The notes under the pieces: generated by a model
The model's database searches: none
Seen by the model: only the letters and a program-made list of their open reading frames with translations
What the model was told of the DNA's origin: nothing
From: Marinobacterium rhizophilum
GTDB lineage: Bacteria; Pseudomonadota; Gammaproteobacteria; Pseudomonadales; Balneatricaceae
Direction: 5' to 3'
DNA length: 64,000 nucleotides
Assembly: GCF_024397915.1 (NCBI RefSeq)
Contig: NZ_CP073347.1
Location: forward strand, 1,240,001-1,304,000
Translations under genes and position numbers: made by a program
Part shown: one piece after another, positions 26,601 to 35,299 of the stretch
How positions within the stretch are numbered: the stretch's first letter is position 1
Layout: every line of letters begins with the position of its first letter

Positions 26601-26764
26601 GAGCCCTGCCCAGAACAGCCTGCCTTCCAGCCGATACTGCCGGAACCCGGCGGGCGGTGCGCAAAACCACCATCGGATATGCTATTTAAAATCAAAAGCT
26701 TAATTCGTTTTAATGAAGTAAAAAATAGCACCCACTGATCCCTGCATCAGCGTCAACAGAAGCG

Positions 26765-27250
26765 CTAGCGTGCGTGCAACACGGCGCCCAATTTGGCCCA
26801 TACCGGCACCAGCTCGGTACTCGGGGTTTCAATATAAAGATCCAGCACCTTGACCGAGTCCCCGCGGTGCACCATGCCCAGCGTAATAACCTGCCCCTGA
26901 TCCTCACCGCTGACCGGGCGCTTGTGCACCAGCCGAAAGTCATCCACCACATCGTAACTGCGGCCAATGGCGGGACTGTCGCCGTGGACCATCAGTTTAA
27001 GATCGAAGAACTTGCCTTGTTTGGACTTGCCGATGATGCTCCAGCCTTCGGTCAGCTGTACCGATGCCAAGGGGCTGGTTGCGTTTTCTGCAGCAGGCTC
27101 TGGCGCCGGCCGCGTCTCGACCTGGCCCAGCATGCCGCTTTGATTCAGCACAGCGATCAGTGTCGCAGCCGCCGTGATCAGGCCACCGGTGGCCGTCAGG
27201 ATACCGGGAAGGGTCTGCCACCAGGAAGTGGCTCGGGGTTCATCAGCCAT
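26765..27250 (-). CDS. uncharacterised single-pass membrane protein
   Basis: A 161-residue protein I do not recognise. Residues 1-17 are polar (MADEPRATSWWQTLPGI), followed by one hydrophobic segment (about 18-36, LTATGGLITAAATLIAVL). A Pro/Ala-rich linker near 45-60 leads to a beta-rich C-terminal domain containing EGWSIIGKSKQGKFFDLKL and LVPVWAKLG. This is consistent with an inner-membrane anchor and a periplasmic or cytoplasmic domain. Ribosome site GGAG lies before the ATG. It is alone on the minus strand between the TolC-like gene and the peroxidase gene, and it is not obviously part of either unit. Confidence 0.65.
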   Translation of the reverse strand: MADEPRATSWWQTLPGILTATGGLITAAATLIAVLNQSGMLGQVETRPAPEPAAENATSPLASVQLTEGWSIIGKSKQGKFFDLKLMVHGDSPAIGRSYDVVDDFRLVHKRPVSGEDQGQVITLGMVHRGDSVKVLDLYIETPSTELVPVWAKLGAVLHAR

Positions 27251-27658
27251 GGTTCAGTCTCCAGGTCTAATTGGCCACGAACCTTTTCCAACATGGCATC
27301 AGGTATTCACAGAGGAAGGTACAGCTCTAAGTGCAGTAGCCAGGTGCAGCTACCACTTTCATCCCTGGGTCTGTGCACGCACCCGCGTGCGGCCATGTCC
27401 TGTCTTGCAGGGCCAATATTCACTCACCCCTGAATATTGGTCCAGCCTGCGCGGCCACGCCAGTCTGGTAACGCACCCCGGGACAATGAGCGCACGCGAC
27501 AAACTCATCCCAGGAGACAAATACGGCCGTGCCGGAGGTCTCCGATTTCCTGTCGGGCTCATTGCACGACAACAAAGCTCGGGCAACCTTGCGGCAGGCC
27601 ACTGTGCATTCGAGCATTGCAAGCCAGACTCTGCTGTAACCTGCGCGCATCCGTCTGC
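27251..27658. other. gene-free region with a perfect 10-bp inverted repeat
   Basis: About 400 bases with no supported gene, between the single-pass membrane protein and the end of the peroxidase gene. The one clear structure is CCAATATTCA (27413-27422) facing TGAATATTGG (27431-27440) across 8 bases. It has no T-run and lies about 165 bases upstream of the membrane protein start, so it may be an operator or a remnant of a mobile element. Nothing else stands out. Confidence 0.45.
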
Positions 27659-28816
27659 TCAGTCCAGCAGCGCTTCGTAACGCTGATCCGTGAGCGTCTC
27701 AAGAAACGCCACCAGCGCGGCAATGCGCCTGGTATCGAGCGCCGGGCCATGCTCAAGCTCGGTGAGCGACAGGTTTGCCGGCACTTCCGGCCTGCCCCAC
27801 GGCTGGCCGGTTTCGGGGTTGATCTTGCTGGCCGCGCTCTTACTGTTGTAGCTGTTGTAGAACCGCACCACCGTTTCCAGATCCGCGAAAACACCGTTGT
27901 GCATATAGGGGCCGGTCACCGCGACGTTGCGCAGGCTCGGTGTGCGGAACTTGCCACGCTCAGATATATCAGTGACCAGGGGGTTATTCAGCAACCCCTC
28001 ATCGACCCTGTCCGGTGCTGTACCGTTAAGCGCCCGCACTGCCGTATTCACCGGCACGCCAATGTTGTGGTACTGGTAATTCGAGAAGGTTTCGTCATCG
28101 GCCAGGGCCGATTCACGCAATTGATGGCACTGGTTACAGTTGGTGAACTGCTGCGAGAAAAACAGTGTGCGGCCCAGCTCTTCCTGCTCGGTCATGCGGT
28201 ATTCACCGCGCAGGTAACGGTCGTAGCGCGAATCAAAAGGCGACAGGACCGCACTGCGCTCAAAGGCGGCGATACTGCTGGCCATCGCCTCGAACGCCAC
28301 GGCATCGCTGGCCAGGCTCTGTGATCCGAACAGCTCAGTAAAGCGGGAGACATAGAACGGATTTTCCTGCAGGCGTGCTCGCACCGCGGCCATATCAGGC
28401 AATCCCATCTCGATAGGATTGAGCGGCGGCCCCTTGGCCTGCTCTTCCAGGCTTGGCGCCCGGCCGTCCCAGAACTGTCCACCAACATAGCGCCCTGCGC
28501 TGTCGCGGTGGAACCCGGGCGTGAAGGCGGCATAGGCGGCGCTCGGTGCATTTCGATCACCCAGGGAGTGACCATCGTCCCCCAGGGATACCGCGCCTGC
28601 CAGCCCATTGTTGCCCGGGTCGGCAAAGCCCCGGGCCGGGTCATGGCAGCTGGCGCAGGACTGGCTGCGGTTGCGCGACAGGCGGGTATCGAAGAACAGC
28701 GCCTGACCGAGGGATTCCAGCGCCTGGCGCCGATGGTCGAGACCGCTCTCCCCGCCCCCGGCGGCAAGGGCCAGGGGGGCCAGCACGCCCAATACAACTG
28801 CAACCACCACCTTCAC
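27659..28816 (-). CDS. dihaem cytochrome c peroxidase/MauG family protein
   Basis: A 385-residue periplasmic protein. It has a signal peptide (residues 1-19, VVVAVVLGVLAPLALA), a first haem c site C54-A-S-C57-H58 and a second CNQCH site in the C-terminal half, the two-haem layout of bacterial cytochrome c peroxidases and MauG relatives. LFFDTRLSRN, ARGFADPGNNG and the FRTPSLRNVAVTGPYMHNG segment are family marks. It would reduce hydrogen peroxide with electrons from small cytochromes, or oxidise a protein partner as MauG does. It stands alone, with a possible iron-response box about 80 bases upstream. Confidence 0.85.
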   Translation of the reverse strand: MKVVVAVVLGVLAPLALAAGGGESGLDHRRQALESLGQALFFDTRLSRNRSQSCASCHDPARGFADPGNNGLAGAVSLGDDGHSLGDRNAPSAAYAAFTPGFHRDSAGRYVGGQFWDGRAPSLEEQAKGPPLNPIEMGLPDMAAVRARLQENPFYVSRFTELFGSQSLASDAVAFEAMASSIAAFERSAVLSPFDSRYDRYLRGEYRMTEQEELGRTLFFSQQFTNCNQCHQLRESALADDETFSNYQYHNIGVPVNTAVRALNGTAPDRVDEGLLNNPLVTDISERGKFRTPSLRNVAVTGPYMHNGVFADLETVVRFYNSYNSKSAASKINPETGQPWGRPEVPANLSLTELEHGPALDTRRIAALVAFLETLTDQRYEALLD

Positions 28817-28897
28817 ATGAATACCCTTGACTCGTTACCTGGCCTGCACCGCAGCAAGCATCCGTACCCTGGTGCAGTCCATCCCTACTCCGCAGCT

Positions 28898-28915
28898 GAT
28901 AATCATTAGTATTAC
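28898..28915 (-). promoter_or_regulatory. possible Fur box upstream of the peroxidase gene
   Basis: GATAATCATTAGTATTAC contains on the minus strand the core AATGATTATC of a Fur-type site; the remainder matches the 19-bp consensus only partly. It lies about 80 bases upstream of the peroxidase start, where an operator would be useful. Weak call made by eye. Confidence 0.3.
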
Positions 28916-28964
28916 GATTGATGTCAAGCTGACGAGGCCTGCGCGATATTCGCACGCCCGAACG

Positions 28965-29002
28965 AAAAGGCCCCCGCCAGTGCATTCACACCAACGGGGG
29001 CC
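28965..29002 (-). terminator. intrinsic terminator after opgH
   Basis: Read on the minus strand, GGCCCCCG pairs with CGGGGGCC across an 18-base loop and is followed by TTTT. It lies just past the opgH stop codon and ends the opgG-opgH transcript. The loop is long but the GC stem is strong. Confidence 0.65.
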
Positions 29003-29030
29003 CGGGCTTTATGCCAAGCGCAAAAGGCGG

Positions 29031-31154
29031 TCAGTCGTCGCGGCGGACCGGCCAGACCTGGCGAATGCGGTCATCGATGGCACGCCCCCAGTAGCTCTCG
29101 GCCGGCGCCCGCCAGGACGCCCGGTGCAGCCATGACAGGCTTTCCCGGTCGGTCAGCAGCAGGTTTTTCTCTGCCCGGCTAAGGCTGTCCGGCCCCTGCT
29201 CAAGACAGCGACTGCGCAGCTGCTTCAGACGCTGATGCTTGGCACCGCCGCCATGGGAGCGCGCCGTGGCCTGGTGCACCCGGTTCATCACCGGATCCAG
29301 CACCGCCCGCACAACCGCCGATTCGCCAAATTCCGGCAGTATCTGGTGGCCGTTCAGGTCATCCAGCAAGGCTGAGCCCTGCTGCTCTTCGGCCACCATC
29401 AGAATGCGCCTGCGGCGCAACGCCTGGCCGACGCCCACCTTGCTCAACAGCACCGAGGTCGGCGCCGCCAGGATCAGCGGCAATGCCACCGGCAGTGACC
29501 AGAAAAAGAACATGGGGTCGAGCCACCAGGCAAAACCGGCCCAGATGGCCGCCAGTATCGAACCCGGCGCCTGGTTGAACAGCGCATCGGTCCAGCGGGT
29601 TTCATCGCTGCGATTCTGCCCCGCCCAGGTAAGGGTCACGTTGAACACCGCTTCCAGCACGTAGCGGGTATGGGCCAGCATGCGGATCGGCGCCAGCAGT
29701 GCCGACACCAGTATTTCGGTGACGATGCTCAGCAGCAGGCTGAAAAAGCCGCCATGGGCCTTGCGCCGGCCACTGAGCAGCACATCCACGATGGCGAGCA
29801 GCTTGGGGAAGAACAGCAGGAACACCACGCTGCTGGCCAGACCGATGGCCCACTCCGGATGCCATTCGGGCCAGAGCGGAAACGGGCTGTGCTGCAGCGG
29901 AAAATAGTTGGGTGGCCAGAGCACCAGCCGGGTCGTCTCGATCGTGGTCAGCACCAGGAAGGCGAACCACAGCGGCGAGGCCACGTAGGACAGAATACCG
30001 TTGAGGAACGCCATGCGGTGCGCCATGCGCAGGCGCCGCTCGAACAGCATCAGCCACAGATGCTGCAGGTTACCCTTGGCCCAGCGCTTGTCGCGGGTCA
30101 GCTCATCCACCAGGCTGGGCGGCGATTCCTCGTAGGAGTGGCTCAGTTCCGGCTCCAGCCAGACCTCGTAACCGGCGCGCCCCATAAAGGCCGCTTCGAC
30201 AAAGTCATGGCTGGCGATGGGCCCGCTGAACAGGCCCGGACCGCGCAGGTGCGGCAGGCCGCAATGGCGCATAAAGGGTGCCACGCGGATTACGGCATTA
30301 TGCCCCCAGAAGGCGGCTTCCCCCAGTTGCATGGCGGCAAGACCGGTACTGAACAGCGGCCCGTACACCTGGTTGGCGAACTGCTGCACCCTTGCGAACA
30401 GGGACTGGGCATTAATGATCGTCGGACAGCTTTGCAGAATGCCGATATTGGGCTCGCGCTGCATCAGGCGCACCATTTTCAGCAGGGTGTCGCCACCCAT
30501 CAGGCTGTCGGCGTCCATGACCGCCATGTAGGCGTAGGAACGGCCCCAGCGGCGCAGGAAGTCCGCCACGTTGCCGCTCTTGTAGTTCATGTTCAGGGTG
30601 CGCCGACGGTAAAACAGGCGCCCGTGGGCACCCAGTTCGTCGCACAATTGCTGCCAGGCGGCCTGCTCGGACAGCCAGACATCAGGTTCACGGCTGTCGG
30701 ACAGGATAAAGAAGTCGAACTGGTCGATCTGGCCGGTGCTTTCCAGCGAACGGTAGATGGTACGCAGGCCACCCAGCGTCCGGTTGACCGGCTCGTTGTA
30801 GATCGGCATGACAATGGCAGTACGGGCCAGGGGCGTCTGCTCCAGCACGGCATCGGCATGGCGACGCAACAGCGACTTGGGGTCGCCACCGATACGGCGC
30901 AACCAGAAGCCGTAGAGCCCGATCCAGAATCCCACCGTGATCCAGGTGAACAGCAGCGTGAACAGACCGATCAGGGCCTGCTCCAGCAGGTTGCCACCGT
31001 GGTACGGCAGCACCGACGCCATGTAATAGGCGCCCACCAGCGCCTGGACAATGACCACCAGGGTCAGCAGCGCCCGGCGCAGCATCACACGCCGCCGCCA
31101 GGGAGTGGCGGCAGACGCATCGACAACGTCGACAGGTGCGGATTGAGCCGTCAT
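29031..31154 (-). CDS. opgH: glucans biosynthesis glucosyltransferase H
   Basis: A 707-residue inner-membrane family 2 glycosyltransferase that builds the beta-1,2 backbone of osmoregulated periplasmic glucans. Two N-terminal transmembrane helices (about 27-48 and 58-85) precede the catalytic domain. It has the motifs PIYNEP at 117-122, an Asp at 153, DAD at 214-216 and the acceptor-binding RDKRWAKGN. A block of C-terminal helices follows. It is shorter than the roughly 850-residue E. coli protein, mainly at the N-terminus. The start ATG overlaps the stop of the small ORF upstream by 4 bases, indicating translational coupling in the opgG-small ORF-opgH operon. Confidence 0.95.
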   Translation of the reverse strand: MTAQSAPVDVVDASAATPWRRRVMLRRALLTLVVIVQALVGAYYMASVLPYHGGNLLEQALIGLFTLLFTWITVGFWIGLYGFWLRRIGGDPKSLLRRHADAVLEQTPLARTAIVMPIYNEPVNRTLGGLRTIYRSLESTGQIDQFDFFILSDSREPDVWLSEQAAWQQLCDELGAHGRLFYRRRTLNMNYKSGNVADFLRRWGRSYAYMAVMDADSLMGGDTLLKMVRLMQREPNIGILQSCPTIINAQSLFARVQQFANQVYGPLFSTGLAAMQLGEAAFWGHNAVIRVAPFMRHCGLPHLRGPGLFSGPIASHDFVEAAFMGRAGYEVWLEPELSHSYEESPPSLVDELTRDKRWAKGNLQHLWLMLFERRLRMAHRMAFLNGILSYVASPLWFAFLVLTTIETTRLVLWPPNYFPLQHSPFPLWPEWHPEWAIGLASSVVFLLFFPKLLAIVDVLLSGRRKAHGGFFSLLLSIVTEILVSALLAPIRMLAHTRYVLEAVFNVTLTWAGQNRSDETRWTDALFNQAPGSILAAIWAGFAWWLDPMFFFWSLPVALPLILAAPTSVLLSKVGVGQALRRRRILMVAEEQQGSALLDDLNGHQILPEFGESAVVRAVLDPVMNRVHQATARSHGGGAKHQRLKQLRSRCLEQGPDSLSRAEKNLLLTDRESLSWLHRASWRAPAESYWGRAIDDRIRQVWPVRRDD

Positions 31155-31405
31155 GCGCCGTCTCCGTAACCGATGCTGCCGCGCACGATATCCGGCGCCA
31201 CCGGCGGCAATGGCCGCTGCGGCACATCAAAGCGCTGTGGCAGCTCGTCCATCACCCAGCCCATCAGATCGTCGGGACTGGAATGCAGTCCCTCCTCGAT
31301 CAGCTTGAAGGCAATCAGGGTATGGGCGTCGGTCAGTTCGGCGCCGGTGCCAGCCATGTACTCCAGCACGCGCGCGAGTGCATGCTCGCCCTGGGTGTGT
31401 GCCAT
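31151..31405 (-). CDS. small conserved-position protein between opgG and opgH
   Basis: An 84-residue protein of unknown function, acidic and mostly helical (HALARVLEYMAGTGAELTDAHTLIAFKLIEEGL), with no signal or membrane segment. It begins 2 bases after the opgG stop and ends overlapping the opgH start (ATGA), so it is clearly translated as part of the operon. It may be a cytoplasmic partner or regulator of OpgH; no motif shows which. Confidence 0.7.
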   Translation of the reverse strand: MAHTQGEHALARVLEYMAGTGAELTDAHTLIAFKLIEEGLHSSPDDLMGWVMDELPQRFDVPQRPLPPVAPDIVRGSIGYGDGA

Positions 31406-31407
31406 GA

Positions 31408-32943
31408 CTACTGTGCCGTCCGAATATCGTTATTGGCCGGCAGGCGGTAGGCCCAGGTTTCCGTCAGGGTCTCGTCGCCGTTGCTCAGGAAGGCCCGCAG
31501 TGACAGTGACTTTTTCGCCGCCGGGCGCGCCAGGATCGACAGGCGCCAGCTCTTGAGTGCTTCGTTGTACTCGACGAAATGTTCCAGCACCTCGCCACCG
31601 TCAAGCGACGTGACATTGCTCAGTATCGGGGAACGCGGGCGCTGCTTGTCGAGCAGGCCGCCACCAAAGTCCACCAGCACGCGGTAGGCGCCCGGCGCAT
31701 TGCCGCCTCCGACCACATTGCCGTCACCGACGAAGGTATTCATGACCTTGCCCATGGGGTTGCCGCCCAGGTTCGACTCGCCAAACTGCACTTCATAGCT
31801 GTAATCCAGGGTCTGGCCAGCCTGTACCTTTTCCTGCGGGCGCCAGAAGGCAACGATATTGTCGTTGGTCTCGTTGGTGGTCGGCAACTGGGTCAGCACC
31901 ACCTGGCCCGGCCCCCAGTCACCCTCGGTCAGCACCCAGCTGCTGGGACGCAGCTCGTAGCGCGCCTGCAGGTCCTGGTAGTCCGAGAACTGATTGTCGC
32001 GCTGCAGCAGTCCAAAGCCACGCACGTTGTCGGTCATCAGGTAGTCCATTTCCAGCTCGCGCGGGTTCAGCAGCGGACGCCAGGTCCACTCGCCGCTGTT
32101 GCCGTTGAGCAGCTGCAGGCCATCGGAGTCATGCACCTGGGCGCGCCACTCGCCCGTTGGACGGCCGGTGTTTTCACCGTAATAGAACATGCTGGTCAGC
32201 GGTGCGACACCGAGCAGCTCGATATCGGCGCGGGGGAACAGGCGTGACTTGACCTTCAGACGTGTCGTCTTGCCGGGGTACACGGTGAATTCGTAGGCGC
32301 CGGCCGCGCTCTCTCCATCCAGCAGGCCGTAGAAGGTCATGGCATGCGCATCGGGGGACGGCCGCTCCAGCCAGAACTCGACGAAGGACGGAAACTCCTC
32401 GCCGCGGGACAGGCCGGTATCGATGGCCAGACCACGGGCAGAGATGCCAAAGGTATTGTCGCGCCCAACGCCACGGAAGTAGCTCGCACCGGCGAACACC
32501 ATGAACTGGTTACGTTCCTTCTCGCCCTTGAGCGGATAGGTCAGTTTGAAGCCGGCGTACCCCAGATTGGCAGGTACGCGCTTGGCGACTTCAGGATCGG
32601 CAAAGTCGAAATCGGTTTTGCGAAAGGGCACCGTGTGGCTGCCCTGCGCATCGATAACATTCATTTTCACCGCATGGCGGTAAAACAGGCCCGGCGGCAC
32701 CATCATCACCTGGAAGCGGGAATTGCTTTCACTCCACAGGCTCTTGTCCGGATTGAAGCGAATATTCTGGTAATCGTCATAGCTCAGCGTTTGCATGAAC
32801 TTGGGGATGGCGGCCGGCGCCTGATAGGGCTTGGCGGCAAGCGCACGCGCCTTTTCGGCCACGTCGTCAAAGCTAAACGCCGCCAGTACCGTCACTGGAA
32901 AAAAGGCACCCAGCAGCGCCAGGGCAGACAAAATCCTCTGCAC
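31408..32943 (-). CDS. opgG: glucans biosynthesis protein G
   Basis: A 511-residue periplasmic protein needed for making or branching osmoregulated glucans. A signal peptide (residues 1-21, ALALLGAFFPVTVLAA) leads into FSFDDVAEKARALAAKPYQ, the characteristic N-terminus. Further marks are YDDYQNIRFNPDKSLW, FYRHAVKMNV, FYGENTGRP and the C-terminal Ig-like domain with VDFGGG. Length is normal. It is first of three genes, followed closely by the small ORF and opgH. In other proteobacteria the operon responds to low osmolarity; no operator was identified here. Confidence 0.95.
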   Translation of the reverse strand: MQRILSALALLGAFFPVTVLAAFSFDDVAEKARALAAKPYQAPAAIPKFMQTLSYDDYQNIRFNPDKSLWSESNSRFQVMMVPPGLFYRHAVKMNVIDAQGSHTVPFRKTDFDFADPEVAKRVPANLGYAGFKLTYPLKGEKERNQFMVFAGASYFRGVGRDNTFGISARGLAIDTGLSRGEEFPSFVEFWLERPSPDAHAMTFYGLLDGESAAGAYEFTVYPGKTTRLKVKSRLFPRADIELLGVAPLTSMFYYGENTGRPTGEWRAQVHDSDGLQLLNGNSGEWTWRPLLNPRELEMDYLMTDNVRGFGLLQRDNQFSDYQDLQARYELRPSSWVLTEGDWGPGQVVLTQLPTTNETNDNIVAFWRPQEKVQAGQTLDYSYEVQFGESNLGGNPMGKVMNTFVGDGNVVGGGNAPGAYRVLVDFGGGLLDKQRPRSPILSNVTSLDGGEVLEHFVEYNEALKSWRLSILARPAAKKSLSLRAFLSNGDETLTETWAYRLPANNDIRTAQ

Positions 32944-33292
32944 TCTCTTACTCCAATCTAAGATTATCCCGCGAACGGGTTCAGTAGGGATATACCGACA
33001 AATTCAGGCCGACTTATTACACCAAAAACCCGGCGCACGCTAGCATTGTTAACCTTAACAGCGGCTGAGCCTGCATTATAGCGGGTGCTTTCACAGCCTT
33101 TACCAACAGACGCACGCCTGGCACTCAGCCGACCCTGCGCCCAATCCCGGGCCGGAGACAGCAAACTGAGGCGGCACGACGTGCACAGCCGCTGAAAAAG
33201 AGGCTTGTAAGAGCTTGAACTCAAAGGTATTCCATTATGTCGACTGCAGTGTAGCCCAGTCTGCCCTGAATGTGACCCCTATGCCCTGCGCA
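32944..33292. other. opgG upstream region
   Basis: About 350 bases without a gene, between the opgG start and the terminator of the acyl-CoA dehydrogenase gene. It should contain the opgG promoter. I see no repeat, dyad or RNA signature worth naming. Confidence 0.4.
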
Positions 33293-33327
33293 CAAAAAAC
33301 CGCCGAATCCCTTGCAGAATTCGGCGG
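33293..33327 (-). terminator. intrinsic terminator after the acyl-CoA dehydrogenase gene
   Basis: Read on the minus strand, CCGCCGAAT pairs with ATTCGGCGG around a 10-base loop, followed by six T residues. It lies 38 bases past the stop codon of the gene at 33365-35161. A clear rho-independent terminator. Confidence 0.85.
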
Positions 33328-33364
33328 TAACTATTGAAAGCGTATCAAGATCCCAACAGCGCTG

Positions 33365-35161
33365 TTATAAAGCGAAAGCCTCTTCCGACAGTTCCAGCAG
33401 GGTGTCGGCGCTGTCTGTCAACGTTGCCGCCAGGCCTTCGTTGCGCGGCAGGATACGGCGGAAGTAGAACCGCGCCGTACTGAGCTTGGCACTGTAGAAC
33501 GCGGTCTCGCTACTGCCGCCATCGAGCGCCTGCTGCGCCGTCACCGCGCTGCGCGCCCAGATATAGGCCAGTACGGTATAGCCGCTGTACATCAGGTAAT
33601 CGAAGGCGGCGGCGCCCAGCTGCGCCGGGTCCTGGCCCATTTCGGCAATCAGGCGCTCGGTGAGCGCATTCCAGCGCACCAGCTGGCGTTCCAGTTCGAT
33701 CACTAGATCCGCCAGTGCCGCGTTATCGCGTTCGGCGTCGATAAAGGCCTGCACCTCGGCGGCAAACCCCTGCTGCAGGGCCCCCTGGCTGCCGTTGACC
33801 TTGCGCCCCAGCAGGTCCAGTGCCTGGATACCGTTGGTACCCTCGTAAATGGGCGCTATGCGGGCATCGCGCAGGATCTGCTCCATGCCCCACTCGGCAA
33901 TATAGCCGTGGCCACCGAAGACCTGGATACCCAGACTGGCCGCTTCCACACCCGCCTCCGTCAGAAAGCCCTTGGCAATAGGGATCAGCAGCGCCAGGCG
34001 CGCCTCGGCGCGCTGGCGTTCGGCCGGGTCCTCGGCACCATGGGCCAGGTCCACCAGCTGGGCACAGAGATAACTGAAGGCTCGTCCACCCTCGGCGAAG
34101 GCTTTCTGGGTCAGCAGCATGCGGCGCACATCCGCGTGCACGATAATCGGATCGGCGCTTTTCTCAGGCGCAACCGCACCGCGCAGTGAGCGCATCTGCA
34201 GGCGGTCACGGGCGTAGGCCAGGGCTCCCTGGTAGGACAGCTCGGCATGACAGATGCCCTGCTGGGCAATAAAGAGGCGCGCATTGTTCATGAAGGTAAA
34301 CATGCAGGCCAGGCCCCTATTGGGCTCACCGAGCAAAAAGCCCCGGGCACCGTCAAAGTTCATCACGCAGGTGGCGTTGCCGTGGATACCCATCTTGTGT
34401 TCCAGCGAACCACAGCCCAGGCTGTTGGCCTCGCCCAGGCTACCGTCATCCGCAACGTTGTAGCGCGGCACCAGGAACAGCGAAATGCCTTTGTTGCCCG
34501 CCGGGGCATCGGGCAGGCGCGCCAGCACGATATGCAGGATGTTCTCCGCCATGTCGTGCTCACCGGCGGAAATGAAAATCTTGGTGCCCGTGATGGCATA
34601 GCTGCCGTCGTCATTGGGTTCGGCCCGGGTGCGCAGCAGGCCGAGATCCGAACCTGCCTGGGGCTCGGTCAGGCACATGGTGCCGGTCCAGCGCCCTTCC
34701 ACCAGCGGCGGCAGATAACGGTCACGCAATGCCTCGGTGGCGTGTGTCATCAGGGTCGCCATGGCCCCGTGGGACAGGCCCGGGTACATGGTCCAGGACC
34801 AGTTGGCGCTGCCGTTGATTTCCGCCACGATGGTGGCCAGCGAGTCGGGCAACCCCTGGCCGCCAAACTCCGGCGCCTGGGCCAGGGACGGCCAGCCGCC
34901 CTCGATATAGCGTGCATAGGCCTGTTTGAACCCGGCCGGGGTTTCCACCCCCGCCTCGCCCAGCTGGCACCCCTGGTCCCCGGCCTGGTTGAGCGGTGAC
35001 AGCTCCTGGGAGGCAAACTTGCCCGCCTCCTCCAGAATGGCGTCCACCATGTCCGTACTGGCCTCTTCGGCACCGGGGAGCCGGACGTAGTGACCCTCGA
35101 AATCCAGCAGTTCCTGCATTGCAAAACGGATATCACGCAACGGCGCTTTATACTCGGGCAT
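33365..35161 (-). CDS. acyl-CoA dehydrogenase with C-terminal extension (DmdC-like family)
   Basis: A 598-residue FAD-dependent acyl-CoA dehydrogenase of the long class that begins MPEYKAPLRDIRF. The flavin and substrate regions show CLTEPQAGSDLG, ITGTKIFISAGEHD and IQVFGGHGYIAEWGMEQILRDARI, the last followed by the EGTNGIQALDL segment that contains the usual catalytic Glu region. The roughly 130-residue C-terminal extension (acyl-CoA dehydrogenase C-terminal domain) sets it apart from 380-residue enzymes. Relatives include DmdC, which oxidises methylmercaptopropionyl-CoA, and fatty acyl-CoA dehydrogenases; the substrate is not settled by sequence. It is probably co-regulated with the thiolase gene 138 bases upstream on the same strand. 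Confidence 0.85.
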   Translation of the reverse strand: MPEYKAPLRDIRFAMQELLDFEGHYVRLPGAEEASTDMVDAILEEAGKFASQELSPLNQAGDQGCQLGEAGVETPAGFKQAYARYIEGGWPSLAQAPEFGGQGLPDSLATIVAEINGSANWSWTMYPGLSHGAMATLMTHATEALRDRYLPPLVEGRWTGTMCLTEPQAGSDLGLLRTRAEPNDDGSYAITGTKIFISAGEHDMAENILHIVLARLPDAPAGNKGISLFLVPRYNVADDGSLGEANSLGCGSLEHKMGIHGNATCVMNFDGARGFLLGEPNRGLACMFTFMNNARLFIAQQGICHAELSYQGALAYARDRLQMRSLRGAVAPEKSADPIIVHADVRRMLLTQKAFAEGGRAFSYLCAQLVDLAHGAEDPAERQRAEARLALLIPIAKGFLTEAGVEAASLGIQVFGGHGYIAEWGMEQILRDARIAPIYEGTNGIQALDLLGRKVNGSQGALQQGFAAEVQAFIDAERDNAALADLVIELERQLVRWNALTERLIAEMGQDPAQLGAAAFDYLMYSGYTVLAYIWARSAVTAQQALDGGSSETAFYSAKLSTARFYFRRILPRNEGLAATLTDSADTLLELSEEAFAL

Positions 35162-35299
35162 CTCGTTTACCTCTTGAACTCTGTCACGGCCGTGCTCGGC
35201 ACGACAGCGATGATCATCTTGTTTTGAAGTATTGCCGCCTGACCGGGGCTGAACTCTTCAGAGCATAGACCCCGCTACCCGGCACGGGCAGCCAGGCAT

